Shown here: positions 1 to 4,997 of the stretch, one piece after another | Position numbering within the stretch: the stretch's first letter is position 1 | How the letters are laid out: each line of letters begins with the position of its first letter | Assembly (NCBI GenBank): GCA_937898155.1 | Contig: CALEJO010000163.1 | Span: 1-8,340 of the forward strand | From: an uncultured Clostridia bacterium | GTDB lineage: Bacteria > Bacillota > Clostridia > Oscillospirales > CAG-272 | Reading direction: 5' to 3' | DNA length: 8,340 bases | The notes under the pieces: model-generated | The model's database searches: none | What the model was told of the DNA's origin: nothing | The model's input: the letters and a program-made list of their open reading frames with translations, nothing else | Program-made: the position numbers and the translations under genes

Positions 1-92
1 CCGTCCTTTTCGAGCTGTTCGGCGATCGCGTCCGATTCGTACTGATTGACGCGGCAGCCCAGCGTGTAGATCACGGCTGTCTTCTCCTTCAT
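1..92 (-). CDS. mtaB: MtaB-type tRNA methylthiotransferase, N-terminal fragment (gene runs off the left edge)
   Basis: Only the first 30 codons lie in the window, reading leftward from an ATG at 92-90. The fragment carries TLGCRVNQYES at residues 10-20. This is the start of the UPF0004 domain of radical-SAM methylthiotransferases, and Cys13 would be the first ligand of the auxiliary iron-sulfur cluster. The 'GCxVNQYES/T' form is typical of MtaB, which makes the 2-methylthio group on t6A37 of tRNA. MiaB usually has 'GCQMN' and RimO 'GCPKN' at this place. A ribosome site AGGAG at 105-101 sits 8 bases before the ATG. The gene follows the terminator of the transporter operon and has its own promoter, so it is probably a separate unit. 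The subfamily call rests on about 30 residues, so a related methylthiotransferase cannot be fully excluded. Confidence 0.85.
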   Translation of the reverse strand, partial: MKEKTAVIYTLGCRVNQYESDAIAEQLEKD

Positions 93-123
93 GCGCACCT
101 CTCCTCCCGGAAAACTTTTTTCT

Positions 124-152
124 ATTCTACCACAATTCCCGCTCTTTTGCAA
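124..152 (-). promoter_or_regulatory. Sigma-A-type promoter for the mtaB-like gene
   Basis: On the minus strand, TTGCAA (152-147) is followed after 17 bases by TAGAAT (129-124). This puts a start of transcription near 117 and a leader of about 25 bases before the ATG at 92. The -35 box matches consensus at 4 of 6 positions and the -10 at 5 of 6. It lies just beyond the terminator of the upstream operon, as expected for an independent gene. Confidence 0.65.
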
Positions 153-160
153 TCGCCGGA

Positions 161-193
161 CGAAGAAAAGCCGCAGCACTTTCGTGCCGCGGC
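161..193 (-). terminator. Rho-independent terminator of the transporter operon
   Basis: Read on the minus strand, arms 193-184 and 179-170 form a 10-bp GC-rich stem with one G-U pair and a GAAA loop (183-180), followed by TTTT (169-166) and further pyrimidines. It begins 14 bases after the stop codon of the ATPase gene, so it ends the three-gene operon before the mtaB promoter. Confidence 0.85.
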
Positions 194-207
194 CTGCTTT
201 GGTATGA

Positions 208-1485
208 TTATCCAAGCGAAACGGAGCCCGTCTCGACGAGGCGACCTGTCGAGCGGTCAAAGAGCATGAGGCCCTTGCCGCCGAAGACGATCCGGACTTT
301 CTGCCCGATCTCGTAGGTCACGCCGCCGAAGACGACGCCGGTCAGAAGGAAATTGCCGACGCGCACGCGCACGGTCGTTTCCATACCGGTCGGCATGGCG
401 CTGTAAATTTCGCCTTCCAGTCCGCCGTCTTCACAGATGCGGAGCGCCTCGGGACGAATGCCGATCACATAATCGTCCTCGCCCGGCTCGGTCGCCTCCG
501 CCGCGTCGTTTTCGACGCGGGCGATGTGATAACGGAAGACGGTGTCTTTATTTTTCTTTTCGACGTGCTTTTTGTCTTCCAGCGCCGCTTGCTCGGCGGC
601 GTGTGCTTCTTCGAGGCGAATTTCATCTTGCTTCCATTCGCCGACGTTCAGCGGCGTGCGGAACGCGAAGTTCGCTTTTGCGTTTCCGAGGAGAGAGAAG
701 GACATTGTGCCGTCGTCTGCCTGCGCGCCGTTCACCTCGACGAAGTTGATCGAGGGATTGCCGACAAAGTCCGCGACAAATAGGTTGTTCGGGCGGCCAT
801 ATACGTCGAGCGGTGCGTCATACTGTTGCAAAACGCCGTTTTCGATCAGACAAATGCGGGTGGCGAGCGTCATGGCTTCCATCTGGTCGTGTGTGACGTA
901 AACGAACGTGCAGCCCGTCGTCAGATGCAGACGTTGCAGTTCGGAGCGCATTTCGAGGCGCAGTTTGGCGTCGAGGTTGGAAAGCGGTTCGTCCATAAAG
1001 ATGACGGACGGTTCCGGCGCGAGTGTGCGGGCGATGGCAACGCGCTGTTGCTGACCGCCGGAAAGCTCCGCGGGATAGCGATCCATGAACATATCAATTT
1101 TGACGACGCGCGCGACACGCGCCACGATCTCGTCGATTTCCGCCGACGAATATTTTTTCAGATTTTTCAGACCGAACGCGATGTTCTGATAGACCGTCAT
1201 GTTCGGCCAAAGGGCATAGTTCTGGAACAAGAAGCCGACGTGGCGCTTGTTCGGGGGGACGTTGATCCCCTGCTCGCTGTCAAATACGACCGTGTCTCCG
1301 ATCACGATGCGGCCGGAGGTCGGCGTTTCAAGCCCCGCGATCATGCGGAGCGTCGTGGTTTTGCCGCATCCCGAAGGACCGAGCAACGTGACGAACGAAC
1401 GGTCGTCGATCGTCAGATTCAGATGATCGACCGCGTAAAAATTGCCCCAACGTTTGGTGACGTCTGTTAATTCGATTTTTGGCAT
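208..1485 (-). CDS. ABC importer ATPase (MalK/PotA/FbpC-like) with an extended C-terminal region
   Basis: This 425-residue protein is the ATP-hydrolysing subunit of the importer encoded upstream. All nucleotide-binding motifs are present: Walker A GPSGCGKTT (36-44), Q-loop Q88, signature LSGGQQQR (141-148), Walker B VIFMDE (161-166), D-loop SNLD (169-172) and H-loop His199. After the ATPase domain come 'FVGNPSINF' (240-248) and 'IGIRPE' (341-346), marks of the TOBE-type regulatory domain of the MalK/PotA/FbpC group. Between them, roughly residues 283-338, is an extra stretch rich in Glu, Lys and Ala that typical ~350-370-residue relatives lack. The ATG lies 2 bases after the permease stop, with GGAGG at 1496-1492 inside the permease gene, so translation is probably coupled. 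The role as importer ATPase is secure; the substrate is not known. Confidence 0.93.
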   Translation of the reverse strand: MPKIELTDVTKRWGNFYAVDHLNLTIDDRSFVTLLGPSGCGKTTTLRMIAGLETPTSGRIVIGDTVVFDSEQGINVPPNKRHVGFLFQNYALWPNMTVYQNIAFGLKNLKKYSSAEIDEIVARVARVVKIDMFMDRYPAELSGGQQQRVAIARTLAPEPSVIFMDEPLSNLDAKLRLEMRSELQRLHLTTGCTFVYVTHDQMEAMTLATRICLIENGVLQQYDAPLDVYGRPNNLFVADFVGNPSINFVEVNGAQADDGTMSFSLLGNAKANFAFRTPLNVGEWKQDEIRLEEAHAAEQAALEDKKHVEKKNKDTVFRYHIARVENDAAEATEPGEDDYVIGIRPEALRICEDGGLEGEIYSAMPTGMETTVRVRVGNFLLTGVVFGGVTYEIGQKVRIVFGGKGLMLFDRSTGRLVETGSVSLG

Positions 1486-1487
1486 AC

Positions 1488-3290
1488 TTAACCTCCGATT
1501 CCTTTATCCAGACTTGCGCCTGTGATCTTATTGACAAGCCAGTTGCAGATGAGGATCGTCACGATCAAAATGAGGTTGATGCCGCTGGAGAACGCATACA
1601 GTCCCATTTCGTCGAAATAATCCAGCGTGGTGGACAGAATGAAGCCCTGCACGCAAAGAAGCATAAAGAGCGATAATTCGCGCAGACACGTCATAAACGG
1701 GAGCAGATATCCGCTGATGATCGAGGATTTCTGGATCGGAATGACGATATGCAACATCCGTTTATACCACGGGATATCCTGAATGATCGCCGCTTCTTCG
1801 ATCTCGCCGCTGAGTTGGAGCATCGAATTGAGCGAGCTACGGCTGGCGAACGGAATATATTTCACCGTGCCGACGATGATCAGAATCCAATAGGTATTAT
1901 ACAGATTGAAGCGCGGATTGGATGCCAGAATGAAGAAGGCGATACCGACCGCGACGGACGGCATCAGATAGGGAAGAAACGCGATGCTGTTCACGTAGTT
2001 CGCGAACTTGCTACGGCGGTTTTTCGAGACCGCGTAGCCGATCAGCGTGCCGAGCGTGCCCGCGATGAGCGCACACGCCACCGCGACAAGCATCGTGCCG
2101 CCGAAGCCGCGCCAGATCGTCGGGTTGAAGAGCATTCCTTTTTGTCCATACATTCCGTTTTCGGTGATGTTTTCACTCGTCGCCCACCATTTCGTGGTCA
2201 GGTTGTCGGGATTGAGCGTATAGAGGAAGCTGTAATCGCCCGGATTCGGCAGGAACGTCTCAAACGCGAAGGAGACGATCGGGAAGATGCTCGTGAAGAA
2301 CGTCAAAAAGACGAAGACGAGCGCGATCACGACCTTGCCGACCTTGCCGAGATTGATCTTGGAAATCTGCCCGGATTTGCCCGTGACGGTCGTATAGTTT
2401 TTGCGGCTCTTGAGGCTGCGCTGATTGAGCCACATGATCGCGACGCCGAGCAGCATCATGATGACGGCGAGGATGCTCGCCTCTCCCGCGCGGCTGGCGT
2501 TCATGTCCAGATATTTCGTCGAAAGCGTGGTCAGTTTCAGATAATGCGGGACGGGATAGCTTCCCATCGAGCTGCCGAACACGAGCAGGACCGTGGACAG
2601 GATCGCCGGTTTGACCAGCGGAAGCGTGACACGGAACATGATCTTATATTTCGGCGTATTCAGGATCGTCGCCGCCTCTTCGAGGTTGGCGTCCATATTG
2701 CGGAAAATGCCGCCGATCAGAATATAAGCGAACGGGGCATAGTGGAGACCGAGCACGATGATGCTGGGGAAGAGCCCCTGGCACCACCAGAGCGGCATAT
2801 GCACGCCGAACAGCCCCGCGAGCAAGCCGTCTTTCGTGCCGGTGATGAGGTTGCTGTCAAAGAGGTTTTTCCAAACCATCGCGAGCGTCCACTGCGGCAT
2901 AATGTAAGGGAAAATGAAGATCGAGCTGAGATATTTTTTGCAAATAAGGTTGGTCCTCGTGACGAGGAACGCGAAAATGCCGCCGTATAGGATCGCGACG
3001 ACGCAGGAGAGCGTCGCGAGGATCACCGTATTCAGAAGCGGCGACCACAGGTTCGTTTTCGCCATGTTCCCCGTGAACAGGTCGATATAGTTGACGAAAG
3101 TGAAGCCGGCGCTTTTGCCCGAGAGGTGCTGGTCGATCGTGCCGACGTGGACTTTCAGCGTGTCCTCCGTGATGGCGATGATCGGCGCGAACGTCGTCAG
3201 CGTGCAGAGAATCGCCATGACGACGAGAATCACATTCTGGGGCTTGGAGAAAAACGTTTTCACCTTGTTCCATATGATTTTTGTATTCAT
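1488..3290 (-). CDS. ABC importer permease, double-length (two fused permease domains), FbpB/PhnU-like
   Basis: This 600-residue membrane protein forms the whole transport channel in one chain. Each half has about six hydrophobic segments and one cytoplasmic EAA loop that docks the ATPase: LEEAATILNTPKYK (203-216) in the first half and IEEAAIIQDIPWYK (497-510) in the second. A polar linker near 290-316 joins the halves. Each half also has a sizeable extracellular loop (about 41-83 and 346-395). Fused permeases of this size are known for iron(III) (SfuB/FbpB) and 2-aminoethylphosphonate importers; sugar importers of the same superfamily usually use two genes. The start is placed at ATG 3290 because AGAGGA (3302-3297) stands 6 bases before it. 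A TTG at 3305 would add five residues but has no ribosome site and begins at the edge of a terminator's T-run. Substrate unknown. Confidence 0.9.
   Translation of the reverse strand: MNTKIIWNKVKTFFSKPQNVILVVMAILCTLTTFAPIIAITEDTLKVHVGTIDQHLSGKSAGFTFVNYIDLFTGNMAKTNLWSPLLNTVILATLSCVVAILYGGIFAFLVTRTNLICKKYLSSIFIFPYIMPQWTLAMVWKNLFDSNLITGTKDGLLAGLFGVHMPLWWCQGLFPSIIVLGLHYAPFAYILIGGIFRNMDANLEEAATILNTPKYKIMFRVTLPLVKPAILSTVLLVFGSSMGSYPVPHYLKLTTLSTKYLDMNASRAGEASILAVIMMLLGVAIMWLNQRSLKSRKNYTTVTGKSGQISKINLGKVGKVVIALVFVFLTFFTSIFPIVSFAFETFLPNPGDYSFLYTLNPDNLTTKWWATSENITENGMYGQKGMLFNPTIWRGFGGTMLVAVACALIAGTLGTLIGYAVSKNRRSKFANYVNSIAFLPYLMPSVAVGIAFFILASNPRFNLYNTYWILIIVGTVKYIPFASRSSLNSMLQLSGEIEEAAIIQDIPWYKRMLHIVIPIQKSSIISGYLLPFMTCLRELSLFMLLCVQGFILSTTLDYFDEMGLYAFSSGINLILIVTILICNWLVNKITGASLDKGIGG
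1492..1496 (-). promoter_or_regulatory. Ribosome binding site of the ATPase gene, inside the end of the permease gene
   Basis: GGAGG on the minus strand is formed by the last Gly-Gly codons of the permease and stands 6 bases before the ATG at 1485. It fixes the ATPase start and ties its translation to the passage of ribosomes through the permease gene. Confidence 0.8.
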
Positions 3291-3296
3291 AGTGTG

Positions 3297-3302
3297 TCCT
3301 CT
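3297..3302 (-). promoter_or_regulatory. Ribosome binding site that sets the permease start
   Basis: AGAGGA on the minus strand with a 6-base gap to ATG 3290. It directly follows the T-run of the intra-operon terminator, so a transcript that stops there lacks this site and cannot yield permease. Confidence 0.75.
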
Positions 3303-3303
3303 C

Positions 3304-3337
3304 AAAAAAGCAAAGGCGTCACGAGGGACGCCTTTGC
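3304..3337 (-). terminator. Intra-operon rho-independent terminator between binding-protein and permease genes
   Basis: On the minus strand an 11-bp perfect stem (3337-3327 with 3320-3310), loop of 6 bases (3326-3321), is followed by TTTTTT (3309-3304). It starts 19 bases after the stop codon of the binding-protein gene and ends against the permease ribosome site. Partial read-through would give much more binding protein than permease and ATPase, which is the ratio seen in many importers. The stem may also protect the 3' end of the shorter message from exonucleases. The structure is seen directly; its efficiency is inferred. Confidence 0.9.
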
Positions 3338-3356
3338 ATCAAGTTCCGATGAAGGA

Positions 3357-4646
3357 TCAGCCGCCGTATTTGGTCAGCATTTCGATCCAGCTACCAACGG
3401 TGAACGCAACGTCCGCACAATACTTCGGGTCTTCGAGAACGAGTTCGCCGTCGCCGACCCACCAGTCATAACCGAGGTCGCCGTCTGCTTTGTGATTGAA
3501 TTTCTCTTCGGTGCCCTGTGCAACCGTCGGGTTGGAGGAATAACCGCCGATGTCCTTGCCCCATGCGGAGAAACCGTCAACGGTGCAGGTCATATACGCG
3601 ATGAACGCGCATGCGGTCCACGGCAGCGGGCTGTTATCCGTGACGAACAGATAGTGGCAGTAGCCGTATCCGCCGATGCCTTCATAACCGTCCTGATATG
3701 CGGCGACGGTCACGTTGCTCTTGGAAACCGTGTCGGATTCCGTGACGGAACGAAGCTTCGAGTAAACGAGCAGACCGAATTTATCCACAGCGGATTTATC
3801 GACCAGCGTATTGCAGATCGGGCCGTCGTCGGTCTGTGCGCTGTAGCTTTCCACCCAGAGTTTGATCCAAGCGAGCGCGTATTTGCCGTTTTCGCCGAGT
3901 CCGAGGTCTTTCGCTTCCGCATCCATTGCGGTGATCGTGGGCTGAAATGCCGCTTTCTTCGTAGCATCGAGTTTGTCGAACGCGGCTTTCAGTTTCGCGG
4001 AATATTCGGGTTTCGTGAGCATATACAGGAAGTTTTTGCCGACGATTTCGGAGTCGATGTCCATAAACAGGGCATGTTCACCTTCTGCCACGAAGTCCCA
4101 GCAGTTGGTATAGGTCTTGTCGCCGGTGTTATTGAACATAAAGATTTTGTTCAGCGTTTGGAGTGCGAGATAGCCGTCGTATTCCTCGGCTTTCACGCCG
4201 TTCGCGTCTGCCCAATCCTTCGGAATGAAGGTGTCGAGCACGCCGGTCTGCACCATTTTGCTTTCGATCTGGTTGCCGTCCTGAATGAGCGTCATCGCGA
4301 ACGTGCCGGTCGTTTTGAGGGAGTCGGCGGTCAGCTGGTCGAAGATCTTGTTGTTCTTCGGCTGCTGCCACTCGAACTTCATATCATAGGAAGGATCGAT
4401 GGTTTTCAAGTAGTCGATAAAGAGCGGGAGAGCCGTCTTGCCGCGGCTGGAGTTGCCGACGCCGTAGAAGGTCTTTCCGTTCGATTCCTCGATCGCTTTG
4501 CGAGCGAGTTCTTCAAGAGTCATGGTCTGTGCTTCCGCGATGATTTTCTGCGTTGCGCTCTCGGGTTTCTTGTCTTCGCCGCAACCCGTCAGCACGAGGG
4601 GAAGGATCATCAGCAGCGCCAGTGCCAGTGCCAATAATTTTTTCAT
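3357..4646 (-). CDS. ABC importer solute-binding lipoprotein, substrate unknown
   Basis: This 429-residue protein captures the solute outside the membrane and hands it to the permease. It has a classical lipoprotein signal: two lysines at 2-3, a long hydrophobic core and a lipobox LTGC (19-22), so Cys22 should be lipidated and about 408 residues remain after cleavage. The mature part is soluble-looking, with no further membrane segment, and its length suits a two-lobed type II binding protein. I do not recognise a substrate signature; the paired tyrosines of classical ferric-binding proteins are not evident. The partner permease and ATPase suggest the iron(III), phosphonate or polyamine branch. 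GAGGA (4657-4653) stands 6 bases before the ATG. It is the first gene of its operon, with a terminator right after it that should favour its expression over the two downstream genes. Confidence 0.88.
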   Translation of the reverse strand: MKKLLALALALLMILPLVLTGCGEDKKPESATQKIIAEAQTMTLEELARKAIEESNGKTFYGVGNSSRGKTALPLFIDYLKTIDPSYDMKFEWQQPKNNKIFDQLTADSLKTTGTFAMTLIQDGNQIESKMVQTGVLDTFIPKDWADANGVKAEEYDGYLALQTLNKIFMFNNTGDKTYTNCWDFVAEGEHALFMDIDSEIVGKNFLYMLTKPEYSAKLKAAFDKLDATKKAAFQPTITAMDAEAKDLGLGENGKYALAWIKLWVESYSAQTDDGPICNTLVDKSAVDKFGLLVYSKLRSVTESDTVSKSNVTVAAYQDGYEGIGGYGYCHYLFVTDNSPLPWTACAFIAYMTCTVDGFSAWGKDIGGYSSNPTVAQGTEEKFNHKADGDLGYDWWVGDGELVLEDPKYCADVAFTVGSWIEMLTKYGG

Positions 4647-4675
4647 AACGCATCCTCACTTCATAAGTTTTATTT

Positions 4676-4700
4676 ATATCAACGCTCATGGCGTTAATAT
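4676..4700 (-). promoter_or_regulatory. Inverted repeat in the leader of the transporter operon
   Basis: Arms 4676-4685 and 4691-4700 pair over 10 bp (one G-U pair in the minus-strand RNA) around a 5-base loop. It lies about 20-45 bases after the predicted transcription start and 16 bases before the ribosome site. It may be a repressor operator on DNA or a stem in the message; it has no T-run, so it is not a terminator. Confidence 0.5.
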
Positions 4701-4727
4701 CGAAAATGATGGTTGATTGATGATCCT

Positions 4728-4756
4728 ATTCTATCTTCTTTTTTCCATTTTGTCAA
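4728..4756 (-). promoter_or_regulatory. Sigma-A-type promoter of the transporter operon
   Basis: On the minus strand TTGACA (4756-4751) and TAGAAT (4733-4728) are separated by 17 bases; this is a perfect -35 and a 5/6 -10. Transcription should start near 4720, giving a leader of about 75 bases. The bases upstream are AT-rich and could act as an UP element. Confidence 0.85.
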
Positions 4757-4802
4757 CCGGATTTTGCGGTTTTTGTTAAATAAAAACATTAATTTTTGAT
4801 AT

Positions 4803-4823
4803 TTTTGTGCAAATGGCACAAAA
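4803..4823. promoter_or_regulatory. Candidate operator: palindrome with TTTTGTGC / GCACAAAA arms
   Basis: Two perfect 8-base arms (4803-4810 and 4816-4823) flank a 5-base centre. No T-run follows on either strand, so this looks like a protein-binding site rather than a terminator. It sits 46 bases behind the -35 of the transporter promoter and 92 bases before the -35 of the sensor promoter, an activator-like position. The regulator is unknown. Confidence 0.5.
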
Positions 4824-4834
4824 GCAGAGCGACA

Positions 4835-4906
4835 GAGAAAACCGCCCGCGAGGAGAAGCACCGTCGATCCGATGAAAAAACAGTGCGGCGCGGGCAAGGT
4901 TTTCTC
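4835..4906. repeat. Long-spaced inverted repeat upstream of the sensor promoter
   Basis: The arm at 4835-4850 matches the reverse complement of 4889-4906 at all 16 positions, with only a 2-base bulge (4896-4897) in the second arm. The arms are separated by 38 bases. The outer part, GAGAAAAC/GTTTTCTC, is partly repeated once more at 4908-4913 as GAAAAC. It lies between the divergent promoters, ending 9 bases before the plus-strand -35 box, and neither mapped promoter would transcribe it. Confidence 0.65.
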
Positions 4907-4913
4907 GGAAAAC
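4899..4913. promoter_or_regulatory. Candidate operator abutting the sensor promoter
   Basis: GTTTTC-TCG-GAAAAC is a 15-base palindrome with a 3-base centre, ending 2 bases before the -35 box at 4916. Its left arm is shared with the long inverted repeat that starts at 4835. The position fits a site for an activator touching RNA polymerase or a repressor blocking it. Confidence 0.45.
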
Positions 4914-4915
4914 GC

Positions 4916-4944
4916 TTGACTTATGTTGCGATAAAATGTATAAT
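4916..4944 (+). promoter_or_regulatory. Sigma-A-type promoter of the sensor / HD-domain operon
   Basis: TTGACT (4916-4921) and a perfect TATAAT (4939-4944) are 17 bases apart. Transcription should start near 4951, leaving a leader of about 47 bases before ATG 4998. This is one of the strongest-looking promoters in the window. Confidence 0.88.
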
Positions 4945-4983
4945 ATTTAGAGATTTATTTTTTTATTCGCGTGCACATCGCGG

Positions 4984-4989
4984 AAAGGA
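4984..4989 (+). promoter_or_regulatory. Ribosome binding site that sets the sensor gene start
   Basis: AAAGGA stands 8 bases before ATG 4998. The in-frame GTG at 4971 has only AT-rich sequence before it, so the ATG is preferred. Confidence 0.75.
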
Positions 4990-4997
4990 CATCGGAC

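Larger units (their letters stand above)
4647..4997. other. Divergent intergenic control region (351 bases)
   Basis: No gene is evident here. The region holds two outward-facing sigma-A-type promoters (minus strand 4728-4756; plus strand 4916-4944), a leader inverted repeat (4676-4700), an AT-rich stretch behind the minus promoter (about 4757-4806), an 8-bp-arm palindrome (4803-4823), and a long imperfect inverted repeat with a short palindrome abutting the plus promoter (4835-4913). The two promoters are separated by about 159 bases, enough room for shared regulators. Confidence 0.75.

Noticed and set aside
826..1470. 214-codon open frame on the plus strand, opposite the ATPase gene
   Set aside because: Antisense shadow of a gene with every ABC ATPase motif.
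1749..2990. 413-codon open frame on the plus strand, opposite the permease gene
   Set aside because: The product is dominated by Arg, Asp, Glu and His and is an antisense shadow of a permease with two EAA loops; no ribosome site was seen.
3291..3305. TTG start at 3305 for the permease
   Set aside because: It begins at the edge of the terminator T-run and has no ribosome site, whereas ATG 3290 has AGAGGA at the right distance.
3126..4637. 503-codon open frame on the plus strand, opposite the binding-protein gene
   Set aside because: It is antisense to a lipoprotein gene with clear signal, ribosome site, promoter and terminator. Its product is rich in Arg, Phe and Val without domains, as expected of the mirror of GC-rich codons.
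4647..4720. Riboswitch in the transporter leader
   Set aside because: The leader is only about 75 bases with one simple stem-loop, and no known riboswitch core was recognised.
4835..4906. Terminator reading of the long inverted repeat
   Set aside because: The 38-base loop is too long, no T-run follows either arm, and neither known promoter transcribes it.
4872..4919. 15-codon open frame (starting MKKQCGAG) before the sensor promoter
   Set aside because: No well-spaced ribosome site and no promoter ahead of it; its stop overlaps the -35 box of the sensor promoter and its body is the arm of an inverted repeat.
4971..4997. GTG start at 4971 for the sensor gene
   Set aside because: No ribosome site precedes it; ATG 4998 has AAAGGA 8 bases before it.
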